Source of the DNA: Hymenoscyphus infarciens
Lineage: Eukaryota; Ascomycota; Leotiomycetes; Helotiales; Helotiaceae
Length of the DNA: 64,000 bases
Direction of reading: 5' to 3'
Assembly: GCA_001414345.1 (NCBI GenBank)
Contig: LLCB01000229.1
Location: 1 to 64,000 of the forward strand
Below, piece by piece: positions 12,006-24,311 of this stretch. A model generated the notes under the pieces. That model did not search any database, was not told the DNA's origin, and saw only the letters and a list, made by a program, of their open reading frames with translations. A program made the position numbers and the translations under genes. How positions within the stretch are numbered: the first letter of the stretch is position 1; every line of letters begins with the position of its first letter.

Positions 12006-13503
12006 ATGGCAAGCACCAAAGCTGAGAGCATCTTTTCAGATGCTGACGCTTCCGTCACCGGGATTTCCTCCGTTGACATCGACTTTATTGACGACAAGTT
12101 GAAAAGCGCGAATATCACCATGGAGGAGTCCGCCATACAGTTCGAGTTCCGCGGCAATGCACAGCCATCAATGCCCGTTCTGGCTAAGGCGTGCACCGTT
12201 TGTCAAGAGGAGGCCGATCTCACCTGCGCCGGTTGCAAAAACACCCCCGATCGCGAGAATACAAGTTACTGCTCACCTGAATGCCAAAAGGCCGACTGGA
12301 AGAACCACATGCCACAATGCAAACTCTCAAAGGCCAAGAAGGGGTTGTTCCGTGCTGGTGACCTTATGCAAGAGCTTTGGTACCGCCCCTTGGTGCACGC
12401 ACGATAATCCTCAGTGTACTGACTCAATCTCTAGGTATGCCCACCGGGAGATGTCATTCGACAAGAACTTCGTCAAATTGGAGAACAAGGGAAACGTAAT
12501 TTATCTTCAAGAGGGCGGTGGTGACAAGAAGCCTTTTTACAAATTCCCCAACGAAATCTGCGAAACTGAGACCGAGAAGCACGCGGTACTGTCCTTCCTA
12601 GGATCAATGGAGGCTGTTGCTGCTTTTCAACCCTTCGTTGTCAGACTACTCAAGAGTACGCACCCAAACTTCTTTTCACCCTAACAAGTTTGACAACCAC
12701 TAACACTCGAGCAGATGTTGTCACCCATGTAGAAGAGGTTTCCGTAGTCCCAATCGAGAATCGCGGTCTGGACATTGTTACCATCGATTCGGATGGCGCC
12801 GAGCATCGAGACATGGCGACCACCCTCCACGAGGTTTGGAAAGTCACCACGGTTGGTGCTGAGAAATACTACATTGACCTCACCGGCGCCCAGTATGGTT
12901 TTCGCAAGACAATTATCCCGGAGATGGAGTTCGAGGAACTGTAAGCATAACGTCCCTGGGCGGGAACCTTCTAAGCTTGTACTAACTCCGCTCTTTGTTT
13001 ACAGGCACGCAGCAAAGATCATCTATTACGAGGACACGAAACTTGGCAGAAATCAGCGCATTTTGAATGAAATCTGCACAGGAGTGGTCGGTGATACGCC
13101 AGCTTCCATATTCAAGCCAATGCTGTGCGAATCCATCAATCGGTGCATCAGCCAATGGGAGAAAAACTCTGCTGTTACCGCACGCAAGCTGGTTCTCATA
13201 CCAGAGAACGGATTCAGCGAGAAAGGCTTTAGGTTCAACCGCGAATACTTCCGGATAGCCGTTGAAGAGGCATTTAGAATGGGGTCAAATCTCAGCAAGG
13301 GAGATCTGTTGACATTGGGAAAGTTCGATATCGCTTTCGAGGGTAGTGGCGAAGAAACAAGATTGAAGATTGTTGACAAGTCTTGGGCAGCGGGAATGAG
13401 TGGTGAGGAGCTTCGAGCTAGATCAACCATGTGGCCAGAGGGCAGACCACTACCTCCGGAAGTACTTGCCATGATGCCACCATTTCTTCGACCCCAGGCA
13501 TAA
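12006..13503 (+). CDS. MYND-type zinc-finger protein
   Basis: Four exons (12006-12379, 12435-12655, 12715-12940, 13005-13503) giving 439 aa with every intron in phase. Residues about 62-105 form a MYND finger: CTVC ... CAGC ... YCSPECQ ... W.NH.PQC, with all eight zinc ligands in place (C-x2-C, C-x2-C, C-x3-C, H-x3-C). MYND fingers bind zinc and usually mediate protein-protein contacts through short Pro-rich motifs. The C-terminal 320 residues match no catalytic family that I recognise; there is no SET domain. The same architecture (N-terminal MYND plus long unknown tail) is common and strongly expanded in filamentous ascomycetes. Role unknown. Start: first ATG in the frame of the finger. Confidence 0.85.
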
Positions 13504-13673
13504 TGACAAGGTAGGTGGATTGGAGTTGAATGGTGCTTTTACATCGCGTAAGAAGCAGCAAAACGATATTCCTGTAGATGTTAGGACATAAGTAGTTAGC
13601 TTCATTGGCACCTCGTAATCGAACCAGCAGTTGCTTTGCCAACTCATCTGTTCTAGTTACACCATGTTTTACA

Positions 13674-14393
13674 CACCACGGGCATATAAATTTAACCGAT
13701 CTCCGAGCCTCAGCAGGGCCAAGTTATAACGTTATGACCACCTCTCCTAAGGGCGGTATAACTCGCGTATTATTACGACTCGACTCGGCTACTACGAAAT
13801 AATATAGATTAAACCGCTCTCTAAGTCTTAGTAGAGCTGAGATATAACGTCAACGTTATAACTATCTAAGTAAGTCCTAAGAGTAAAATAACTTATATAA
13901 TATTACAACTTAGCTATATAATTATTTTAACTTATATCTCTATATAAAGTAAATATTAGTTTTTATTTAATATATAGTAAGTAAAAAGATATAATATACA
14001 GATTAGCTTTATTTAAAGAGCTAAGTCTAATAACTACTAAGAGTGGTATCCTTTTAAGCTAATAAGTATTAAGAGAAAGATATATATAATACTAAAAGAA
14101 AAGTGCTTTTAGTCTATTAACTTTACTATTATAACGAGCAAATATAGATTAGCTTTAGTATTCCAAGTGCTAAACATAATATATAGAACCTTATTTAAAT
14201 AAACTAGACTCTTACCTACTATTTATACTTAAACTTTAAAACTAATATTCTTACTTTGCTAATCTGCTCAAAATCGCGTAGCAGAGTCGTAATAATACGC
14301 GAGTTATACTGCCCTTAAAAGGGGTGGTTATGAGGTTATAACTCGGCCCTGCTAAGGCTCGGAGATCGCTTCTTTTTACATGCCTGTGGTGGT
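13674..14393. mobile_element. Inverted-repeat DNA element (about 720 bp) with a decayed copy of its left arm inside
   Basis: The arm at about 13674-13800 reappears in reverse complement at about 14255-14393. Shared stretches include GATCTCCGAGCC, AGCAGGGCC, GTATAACTCGCG and TATTATTACGACTC. The outer tips are CACCACGGGCAT and CCACCACAGGCAT. Both arms translate to a similar peptide (DLRA.AGPSYN..TT..KG.ITRVLLRL), a by-product of nucleotide identity and not evidence for a gene. The centre (about 13800-14240) is TA-rich. From 13800 the left arm is repeated once more in decayed form (CCGCTCTCTAAGTCTTAGTAG matches the left-arm sequence with C-to-T and G-to-A changes). No transposase was found; no target duplication could be assigned. 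Confidence 0.7.
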
Positions 14394-14781
14394 TTTGCAT
14401 GTCCGTGGAAGTATTTCGCTTAGCACCCTCGCCATGGACAATAAAAGCAGCAGTAAACATCTTCGATACCTCTGGAATAATTGAAAGTAGTTCTCCCGAC
14501 AGTAAGTAAAGCTAAAATCCTTTTTCTCAACTACGTAGGTAACCAATTAACTTGTTCCAAGTGTTTAGGATAGTCTACTTCAATTTTCCTGTCGTAGACA
14601 TCTTCTAGGAACCGTGCCTCACGAAGGACAATAAAAGCTGCATTACGCTCGTGGTTCCGGCTTTCTAGGTTCATTCAAGTCACATTCCTCATCCATTCAT
14701 CATTAAAAGCCATAACATTATGTTATGCAAAAGTCCGAAAATATGGACTAAGCTGCAAACCTATGGCTCACCACCAAATGT
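14394..14781. other. Intergenic: 3' flank of the lyase-like gene
   Basis: About 390 bp between the inverted-repeat element and the stop codon of the minus-strand lyase gene. AGGACAATAAAAGC-type strings occur twice (near 14437 and 14626), a short direct repeat. Nothing else recognised. Confidence 0.3.
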
Positions 14782-17688
14782 TTAGGAAAAATAAGCTTCC
14801 AACCCCTCTCTCGCCAACGCCAAATTTTGAATAGCAGCCAGTCCATACTGCGCAACTTCGTTAGTAGAAAGCCAAGCCGCTTCATCCACCTCCGTGAGGG
14901 CACTTGCTCCTACCACCCTGGTCGTATTCCATGGAGAGGTGGCTTTAAACCCATCCGTAGTAAAGAACTCGTTCCATGCCTCCTTACTCGCGGTTGCGTT
15001 CCCCGTTTCATGCGAATAATACGCCGTGAGTCTCGAATGTCCCTGATGCAAATTTAAACTGCCAAAACTGACTCCATATCGAGAAATTTGTTCAGCGTGT
15101 GAAGCAGCTTGGAAGTAGTAACAATAATCTAGCCAAGCATCTTTGAACCCCGCCGGAAGATCGGCACCAAAATAGATTATAGCTTCGGAGAGTACCTCTG
15201 CGAGGCCAAAGACTGCGGAGAGATGAGTTACAGATACGTTGCCTAGGTTTTGGGGATCGGCGGGGGGAGGTCCCAGAGAGCCAGTTGATAGGTCGTACAA
15301 TCCTATTCCAGTCACGAAGCCGTTTTTGAGATTTGCAATTCCCGTCATGGTGCCGTTGAGTTTGGACCTAGCTTCTTCCCATCGGGAACCACGACGTTCC
15401 CATTCGATTAGCCATCCTCCAGCAAGTGATGACCAATCCGTTCCTAATTGGATGGCGACTGTGGAATTTGGTGTGGGAACCCAACCATCAGTGCGCACTT
15501 TTCGTGTGGGATCGAGAACCCCATATGTTTTGTCAGTGTCGAGAAGTTCTTGCATCAATTCACCAATACGCTCGTCTCCACCAGAGAGGTAGTAGAAGTA
15601 TTTTCGGTATTGGGGCTGGGAAATTCGTGCTTGCTTCGCACTGTCTCCAAAGTGCTGTACTCCGTGACGTGTACCTAGTCCTTTCCTACGACATGATTGT
15701 ATTAGTAAGATCCTTTCACCGGAAAAGGAGCCGTAGAAGGCTTTCCAAAAAAGAAAAAAAGAAGAAGAAAAAGGGTTGGCTTACCATTGCCCAATGTGGT
15801 AGACATCTACTTCGCCTGTGTGTCTAGTGAGAGCCTCTGCGAAGCGATATACATCCTCTCGACCAGTGCGAAGGAAGAACAGCCAAAAGAATAAATCGGG
15901 GGAGAGCTCGGAATTATCCCACGCAAACCCTCCAATATCGTAACGCCAGGTGTGTCGATCGGTGTCGTATGTGTGCATAAAATCACCATAATCCAAAAAT
16001 CCGTACCATTTTCTTTGCTCAATTTGATTTTCGTAGAATTTGAAGAGAAAGTCCAGATGGCCTTCGATTTCGGCGGATGCGGCAGTAGAGGTGTCAGGCA
16101 AGTTCCAGTAAGTTCCAATCGCCTCAGACTCCCGGATATACTTAGGCTCAGCAACCAGGACTGGGGGGTTGTCAATGTGCTCCGCCAGGCTAGCGAGCTT
16201 TTCCCGAGATGGCGTGCTCTCAAAGGCAAAAAGTGAAATTTCGCTTGTCCTGGCAATTCCGTAAGGTGTGTTGAAACCCCCTTCCCAATCCTCATAAGTG
16301 ATCTCTAAAGCATCCAACTGATCTGCATAGCCTTGTTCCCCAAGACCATCGTGGAATGGACGGAGATCCAGTGGCTCCGCTTCTGGACTGTAAAGCCACA
16401 GAGTTAGCTCCCCCTCATCGGACGCAGCATTCGATATCTCCAAACCACTGGGGTAACGTTTCCAGAAATCTCTGAGACCAATCGCAAGACCCCCTTTAGT
16501 AGCACCACCAAGATAAGCGAGTCCACCAGCACGAGTGCCCCCTGGAATTTTTATCCAACCTTGTCCTGCCTTGGTTCTTTTCTTGAGAGTGAACCCATCA
16601 GGTGTTAATTGAGACAAAATATAGTCGCCAAAAGTTGGAATCCATTTCAGTCTGCTGGTAACTCTGACATCCCAGGTACTCTCGGCTGGCAGTTCAACAC
16701 CGTCGTATTGATCTGTTCTCACTATCGTTCCAGGATCCCTTCGAAGTCCCGTAATTCCTTGGACGGCCTCGCTGAGCAAACCACCGTTAACACCAGCAAT
16801 TCGTACGTGTCGATTGTATTGTTCTTCTCCAGCAAGTGGAACTCCAAATCGAATTCCAATACCAGTGATCAGATCTTTCTCCGCCGCTCCGTCAAAAACG
16901 ATGCTATGAACGAGCTTAATGGATTCAGAATTGGCGTAGAGATAGAAGCGTACAACAAATGGCAGCCAACTATCATGAGCTGCACCGCTGGTGACTTGGT
17001 GCTTTCCGCGGACTGTAACCAGGGCTCTTGTGGAACTCTCTTCACCAACTGTAACTTCTTCAATGTTGCTTTCGAAATTAAAGTATTGGATCGATGAGTT
17101 TCCGCGATTGCTGGAGTCTGACGCGACGCTTGATTGAGATTGGAGGACAAGTCTACCATTCGTTCCAATGGTCTTCCCAGATGTTGTCTGAATGGAGTCG
17201 ACTAAGAAGCTTCCTGTTTTGGGAAACGACGCGAGAATCTTGCCTGTTGAAACCGTAACTCTTTCGGCCGAGTCCGTAACAACCAACGATGAAGTCGAGT
17301 TTTTGTAAATGGAAGAAGACGTGGTCGAATTCGAGGTTGGTGCGGCATTGACAGTGTAGCTATCCGAACTACTTTCCGTTTCCCCAATAGCATGACCTGA
17401 CCATTTCACTGAGCCATCCGGCCAATATCCAGTTACCCAAGACTGGAGATCAATCTGTTCAGTCGAACCACCAGAAATTGTGAACTTGGTGGTTTCCGGG
17501 AAATGTTTCCCACGAGCCCACGGAATCCCAAAAGTCGTCCCAGATTGGTAGGTGGGTTTATCTCCAAGCCAATTGACCGTGACCGCAGACTCAGAACTGT
17601 AGTTACCCGTTGTCGAATTGGCGAAAGTCTGAGGCACCACAGAACCAAACAAGCCACAAAGGGCAAGTAGGACAGATAAACGCGCCAT
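14782..17688 (-). CDS. Secreted exo-rhamnogalacturonan lyase-like protein (PcRGLX/YetA-like, PL26 type)
   Basis: Two exons on the minus strand: 17688-15785 and 15685-14782, separated by a 99-nt GTAAGC...TAG intron; 935 aa. It starts with a clear signal peptide (MARLSVLLALCGLFGSVVPQ, then an Ala-containing cleavage region) and is rich in N-x-S/T sequons. The N-terminal beta-rich part (VNWLGDKPTYQSGTTFGIPW, then WVTGYWPDGSVKWSGH) matches what I know of the N-terminal domain of the fungal exo-rhamnogalacturonan lyase PcRGLX and YetA-like proteins. The middle is a beta-sandwich-like region and the C-terminal third is Trp/Tyr-rich and helical, consistent with the toroid domain. Across the intron the text WKGLGTRHGVQHFGDSAKQ is restored. 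Expected role: trimming pectin rhamnogalacturonan I outside the cell. Family recall, not a search; the catalytic residues were not mapped. Confidence 0.75.
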
Positions 17689-20115
17689 GAGCAGAGTGAT
17701 CTTGGCGATAAGACCAAAGAGGAAGAGGAGAAGCTGTCCAGGTACTGTACCTGCATTTCCCGTTGGCTACTCGTTCCTTTTTGAACTCATCTTGAGCCAG
17801 TGCCGCCGAGCCCCCATTTTCGGAAAGCGATCCGATTATTTCACCATCGTGTGAGTGATTTCATCATAGAGTGCCATCTGTGTAATTTACTGTGCAGTCA
17901 AATACTATGGGAAGAATGGTTGTCGCCATTTTATCTCCCGAAGTGTTAAATTACTCCGTGAGAATCTTGGTGCGGGGGCCCAATCAGTCGTTGAGCCCAG
18001 GAGTGGTGAGGGGTATCACGTGCCAATTCTCACTTGGAACATTTGTGACATGTAATAAACATTGTTCGAAAGATACCTTTGTGGGTTTGAAGTGACGGAA
18101 CAATTCAAGTCGTGATAAGGCATCATTCGTCAGAAAAAATGGTATGCGGTGAGACCTTTGAAAGCTCAAGGGAGATTTTTGGGATGATTCTCACGGTCGC
18201 CATTTTTTACGGAGTAAGAAACATAGACTTTGCTCTGAGTACATCTCCCTATTTTCTTGATACTACGTCATAATCACGATGATCTATTACACAAGTGCTT
18301 TTTATAGAAACGAAATACACCTCTAAGAGAGTATTTGAGTGGTATTAAGCTAACCTTATTAATGCCAGTTCTAGTGTGGTTGCTAGTACAAAATCAGCAG
18401 CGGTACTCAGAGCAAAGCTCATGTTTCTTACATGGAATTGCCAGGTAAAATTTATTCCACGGAGCTGGAAAAACCTAGTTTAAACCAAGTTGAATTGGTA
18501 GGCACCTAGCAGTTCAAATTATCAACTCGCCGAAAGAAATGAAACTTTCCTTTGAATGACGAGAGATTGAATGGGAAAGAGAGTTATTTTACATACCCTA
18601 ACAATTCCAAAAACGAGTGAATTTGGACGAGGAAACGCTTCTTGGAAATTAAGCCCACTCTCTGGGACATTACCTTAAATGTGTAGTTTGGACAATTTGC
18701 AATTAATTCCGTGGACAAAAGTGCACCGTAATAAGACGCAATAGGCAACATGGCCAAGGGTACCTTGCTTTCTTAATCTTCGTTATCCTCGTTGTGGAAA
18801 GTGCGGGGAACCATGGAATATCTCGAGCGGAAAATGGAAAAGGTCACCAATAGGCCCACCAAATGAACTATATGAAAGACACTTTTGAATTCATCATTCG
18901 TTTCTTATATTTATTAGACAATTCACTTCATATAATATAATTAGTATGACTTTATGAAACGTTTTATGAAATTTATATAAAATTATTCGGCTAGGATTAA
19001 TAATTATCCCTGTCACGTATAAGCCTAAACTAGTAGTTCTTACTTACCCTCTAATTATTAATATTATATTACTAGCTATTAGTTTATATCATATATATAG
19101 TAAGCTGTGTATATTCAGCCCTAGTAAGCGGAGTGGAAGACCCAGCGAGCGTAGGACGCGGAATGTATGTCCGAGACTCATTCTCTTTGCTTGTTGAAGG
19201 TAAGAACTGGCGAGGCTAAAAATTATTGTTGTGATAGTATTGTTCGGGTTTTTTTGTGGCCCTCTCCTTGGAACTGGGTAAGCTTGGTTGGACCTCGTTC
19301 GGGATTTTGAGAAAGCAGCGAATTATCGGGAGAGGTGTTGTGACTTAGTACTTTGCAAATATGAAGATGATCTGTCTAGCCGTGCGCGGAATCAATACAA
19401 GCTGAGAAATTGTTGCATTGTTCTGGAACAAGATCACCCAGCTATTTGTACCGATGAGAGGCGCTAGTACCAAGTCAAGGTAAAATTCACCTCGACCTCA
19501 TTTCTTGCCTCCTTCCTGGGAGAATGTTTCAGAGAGTAAACAAAACTGACCACTTTATTAACCGAATTTATCTCGGTTAATGAGGTTAAAAGGGTGATTA
19601 CTCGAGAAACCTGGTTCTAAGTTTCCTAGCCCAGTATACAATTGCACCAGAGTGTTTGAGGCAATCAATCCCAAGCGGAGGCACGAAGAGCTATCATCCG
19701 AACGTTGTGTTAAGATGGTGGGGTTTATTCATCCTTTCACGCTCTCTTTTTGCCTCCAAGAATTTGCTTGAGTTGTGATAATTCTATTTTTTGAACTAAA
19801 AAATGTGATTATTAATATTTCCTTGATTAAGAGAAAGGTCAAGTAGGTAGGTATGTTTGTAAAGAGAAGAAGGCTTTTTATTTCCACACATTAATGATTA
19901 ACTCCTCCCCCCACTTGCCCTCCCATACCACGTTATCCATAAATAAAAAAGACGAGATAAGGAAAAGTAATGAGCCTCCCCTTTGAAGCAAGAAATCTAT
20001 TAGAAGCTTTTGTGAATCCTATTTTTGGAAAACTTCGAGACCCGAGAAGAGCCTTGTACCCCCACAGTGACACCCAGCAAATCTCTCTGTCAAGCTCGTT
20101 GCCTGAAATGTCCAA
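17689..20115. other. 2.4 kb intergenic region between two minus-strand secreted-protein genes
   Basis: Includes the promoter of the lyase-like gene (just above 17688) and, at the other end, the 3' flank of the GPI-anchored protein gene. A TA-rich island at about 18890-19110, with strings such as TTTATATAAAATTATTCGG, looks like a small RIP-decayed repeat relic. No ORF with coding character was found on either strand; the ATGs at 17892, 18540 and 19360 lead to short frames without family features. Confidence 0.4.
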
Positions 20116-21071
20116 TTATCCCCAAATGCCGATATGAATGGCCAAACAAATAAACATCAGGGTAGAAACCTCCATCGAGATTCCGAAGTTGAGACCTTCG
20201 CTCGCTATTGGTTCAGGTAATGGGGTGCTAGTGGCCACTGGTGGTGGTGGAGGGGTCAAACTTAGCTGACTAGCCGAATTTGTGATATTGTGGATTGTTG
20301 ATTGAGTACTGCTCGGAGGAGTCGAGGAAGTTGAAGAAGTCGAAGTGGCGGTTACGGTTTGTGAAAAGGCAAGGGTTGAGTTTAGTGGTGGGAGACCTTT
20401 GTATTCTTCCCACTATGGTTTAGTTAGTCTATGTATCTTTCCAAAATAAAAGAAAGGTAGGGAAGAGGGGAGGTGAATGCGGAAAATGGGAAAAAACTCA
20501 CACTAGGATAATCCGTCCCGGGGCAATGCTCAAGACACTCATAATGCTTTCTATCATCCACCCCCTTCGGATTCTCCTCAGCAAAATCCTTGACACAATT
20601 TCTCGCACACTCATAAGCCTCACAAGGCACACGATCCGGGTCCGCCAAGATACGATCAGCGGCCAAACTCGTCTCAAACAAACTCCAGTTACCCGTGGCA
20701 CCAGTGAGGTTGAACCGGGCACTATCTGTGAAAATCGGGCTGGTGAAGTTGTGAGGTGGGAGAGTGACTTGCATGGCCACGAGGATGTAGTAATCTTCGG
20801 GACCGACGGCGGGAGGGATGTTGATGTTCAATTTCGAAGTGGCGACTGGAGCTTGACGGACGAGGTAGCACATGTTTCCCTTGTGCCAGAGGTAGAGACG
20901 GAAGGCATCAGTTTTGGCATCGGAGGAATCTGGTTTGTCGAGGTCGTTGACAATTTCAATTTCGGTTTGGGTGCCGGCTGTGATGCGGGTGGGAACTTTG
21001 ATGGAGGTGAAGGCGGTAATGAGGGTTGTGAGCCACAGGATAAGAGCCAGGTATGGGATTGAGGTATGCAT
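20116..21071 (-). CDS. Secreted, probably GPI-anchored cell-surface protein (Cys-containing, Ser/Thr-rich tail)
   Basis: Two exons on the minus strand: 21071-20502 and 20412-20116, joined through a GTGAGT...TAG intron of 89 nt; 288 aa. The second exon is easy to miss, because the first frame runs on through the intron. Exon 1 has a signal peptide (MHTSIPYLALILWLTTLITA), an extracellular domain with sequons (NFTS, NLTG, NWSL) and a Cys-rich patch with spacing C-x3-C-x3-C ... C-x3-C near residues 150-185. Exon 2 supplies a Ser/Thr/Pro-rich stalk (TATSTSSTSSTPPSSTQST), a small-residue region ASEGLNFG that could serve as omega site, and a hydrophobic terminal stretch VSTLMFICLAIHIGIWG ending at the stop. 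That is the classical GPI-attachment layout. The family is not recognised; a wall or surface role, possibly adhesin- or effector-like, is inference. Confidence 0.75.
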
Positions 21072-24000
21072 GATGCTAGAGTTGTATGAAGTGAGATCGG
21101 ATGTTGAAGATTGGATGAAGGTTGAGGTTGAAGGTTGAAGGTTGAATGGAGGTGGTAAATATATTGAGCCTCTTGTGTTGTGATGGAGCTGGTTGTAGAA
21201 GGAAGTTGTAGCAAACCTTGAGGTAGATATCGGCTTGAGTCACCCAATCGTTCTTTCCAAGGGAGAACTCTGCAGATATCAGCTTCAAGGCCGATAGTCC
21301 TAACGTCAGTGAATAATACACTTCCAGAAACCGCCGAGTTTCGCAACCACTCTTCCGCTCCACTGTCAACTTGTTTTTGATGAGAAATTTCGTGTGAATG
21401 GAGACGTGAGTCATAGTGAAAGACGTGAATGGGCCTCCAAAAACTTCCTCATCTTCTCCGTAGGTTCGGTTGAGGAATTTGCAAACAAAACGTGACCTAT
21501 CCCAATTTCCATTTCCATGGCACTTCGTTCTTGTAATGAGAAACTTCTTTGCTACATCAGATGGATCCAGTTACTGAGTCGAGAAACAAGACCCAGTACG
21601 ACTGGTTAAATGAAATTCAAATTTGGAAACAGTTGAGCTTACTGGTGATCCATGGCTTAATCAGTCCAATGGATACTCGAGTAAGCATTGTTGATTGTAC
21701 TTTGATCTCAATACAAGTATAAAACAATAGTAAAAGTACTTGCCATCTCTCAGCGTACACGGAAATGATAGCCACAGAACGATCTTCTAATAACTGAATA
21801 AATAAAATACGCTAGTTAAGAAAAGGAAACAAATTTTGATGATCTGCCGCAATTCATGTAATATCTTAGTTCAATCATCCTACTCTTTCTAGAATAATGC
21901 CTTTGAGTAGGTGTGCGCCGAATGATAGTAGGCACGCTTACACCTGCCTATCCTTTGTTATAAACTTCATAAGATCCTTATGTATACCGCGCCCAGTGCC
22001 TCCTCACACTCCTCCTTCCGCCTTATCATTTTCGACTAGCAATTCGAAGGGGTAGATAGGCTAGAGGTGCGGGGTTTCACGAAGTGGGAGGAGAGAATAC
22101 AAGCATGGGTAATAAATCATGAAGTTTCCCTCGGGTAAAACTGACGGAAGGGATTGACAACCCCCAAGTTAAAAAACAAGAATCGAACACTATGCTAGAA
22201 AGCGCAAAAGATAAATCTGAACATTTTGAAAGTTATAAATAAACCGCCATTAATCACTCGATCTATTTCGAATTAACAACTACGGCCGTAGAGGTAACAA
22301 AAGAATTGGTTGTTGGATCCAACTTTAGGACAAGTTGGGTCCAACAATCCTTTGAGCCTCCCGGTGAAGAAGGTCTCGTCTCTTGCGGCACCGGAGTACG
22401 AGAATTTACGTATCAACCACCTCTTTTCAACCCCCTCTTTTCAACCCCACGTGAACCCCTCATCCGAAGCGCAAAATCCAAACTTAATTTCAAGAGGCGA
22501 CTCGCTTTCCGAACAAATTACACGAACCCAAAGGGTTTGAAATATCAAATCAGAAGAGTTGCGCTCGCACCAAGGAAACCAATGTATGTTTGACGTTCAT
22601 GCCTCCACCCCGGGGGTAAAAAGGACCAAACGACCATCGATTGAAACTTCAAACATGGGGAAGAGAGCTGACGGGGAGTGGCGACTGCGCACGATACAAT
22701 AGCTGCATATTACTGGCCAGAATATCGTCACAGATGCTTCTCTGTTGCAGTTCGCACTCCCAGCGGCAAGGACAGTATCTGAAAAGATGGTTGGGGTCTC
22801 TTTGCTAGAACGAGGGGCACGACCCGGGTTTTGTTCAGCGCTAGCATTTTGACTTTCTCTCTTTGCGAAGATTTGTTTTCTCTTCTTGCGAGATCGTCAC
22901 AGCGCTAAGCGGAGGGGGGGGGGGGATACCCGAGGTCCACTTGGGATGGAGAGAATGAGATGAGATGATAGAAATCATGCCGCGAATCCGCGATGAAGAA
23001 AAGGAAGTTGAAAGAATTCACCATGACGAGGTTGAGGGGGGCCTGAAAGCAAACAATATCCGAAGCGGGTTTGCATGATAGGCTGTCAGGAACGTTGCTC
23101 GTTGAAGGGGGTTGGGGTCCAATTATAAAGGAAGGGCCCCAAATCTGGATCTTGTCCGGGAACCGGGAATGGTTGAGGAATCAAGGAACTTGGCTAGAGT
23201 CCGTACCAGTAACAGTACCAACAGTACCACCGGCTAACAACTCCTTCTCCCTTCTCGGACAATCACAATCGGGGCTGCCGCTCAAGCATTCACAACTTCA
23301 CAACTTCACAACTGTACAATACACACAAATGCCTTGAGCCTTGGGCATTTCATTACTCTGCAGCCAAGCCATGTGCCTCAGGTGTACTTGTACAGCGTGG
23401 CGTGTACAGTAAATACTTGTCGCAAACTGAGGTCATAGGGGACCAAAATAGAATAGAATACTCACTCCAGACTCACTCACTGAAACACATTCGTATCGAC
23501 ATCGACATCCTCACTCACAAAACTCTCTTTATATTATTATATCAAAAACTCGTAGCCAAGCTTCATCCATTAGCCTTTAGTTCAGCTGATCTCGCACTAT
23601 TCGCCTCTTCCATCCCGTCCGTACTCGCGATTCTTTAGCACTTGCACCGCCCCGTTGCTTGTCCAACTGGGGACGAGATTGCGACGCCTGTCAAGGTCAA
23701 GCCACTTAAACTTCAGCTGCACCGCACTGCACTGTAACACCACCACCACCACCAACTAAACATAGCTGGAAAGGGTTCAAGTTGTACTACACTTCCAGAA
23801 CCCCTCGCTGAAATCACTCGAGATATCTTTCACCACAGAAATAATCCGTCACCCATTCTTCTGGACCAAACAATACCCCCCCTTTTTTACCCCATTCACA
23901 AGCGTCTCGCCCTACGAAGCCACATCCAAACAATCACTCGTGCGCTGCAGTCTCTCCCGCAGCAACGGTTTCAAAAAAGCAGTCCCGTCTGCCACGCTGC

Positions 24001-24311
24001 TCTTCCCAACCCCCAACCCAACCCAACCAAGCAGATCTGATCTCCCTACCACCCCATTCCCTGTCGATAAAACCTTTCTTTCCTCGAGGATACGAATATA
24101 CCAACAACACCACATGTCGCTTTCGCCCGTCGAATTCAACACACGATACTCTATTCCGAATCCCCTCAACCCCCCTCTTTCTCCCCCCGAACCACGAGAC
24201 AATAACGGATACTCGACTATTTTCCGCATGCTGAGAACTGTCGATTGGACTCAGTAAAAGAAGCTCCTCCCCTTCGTCGCTGGCGGACGGTCGTCGCCTC
24301 AAGTCGCAATC
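21072..24311. other. 3.2 kb intergenic region, divergent promoters of the GPI protein and NIPA genes
   Basis: The left end is the promoter of the minus-strand GPI-protein gene; the right third (about 23500-24311) is C/T-rich and is probably the leader of the Mg2+ transporter gene. Notable bits: a perfect palindrome CTACGGCCGTAG near 22281, a G run of about twelve at 22918-22930, a CACCAC tract at about 23741-23756, and a CAACC-rich tract at about 24007-24030. Frames opening at 22306, 23071 and 23940 lack domains, splice support or codon bias and are not called. No RNA gene was recognised. Confidence 0.4.

Noticed and set aside
13605..14460. Two similar peptides (DLRA.AGPSYN..TT) as a duplicated gene
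   Set aside because: They are translations of the two arms of the inverted-repeat element; similarity follows from the DNA repeat and neither frame has a plausible start or domain.
22306..22593. 95-residue frame upstream of the NIPA gene
   Set aside because: No recognisable domain, atypical composition, two overlapping frames of equal length, and no splice partner.
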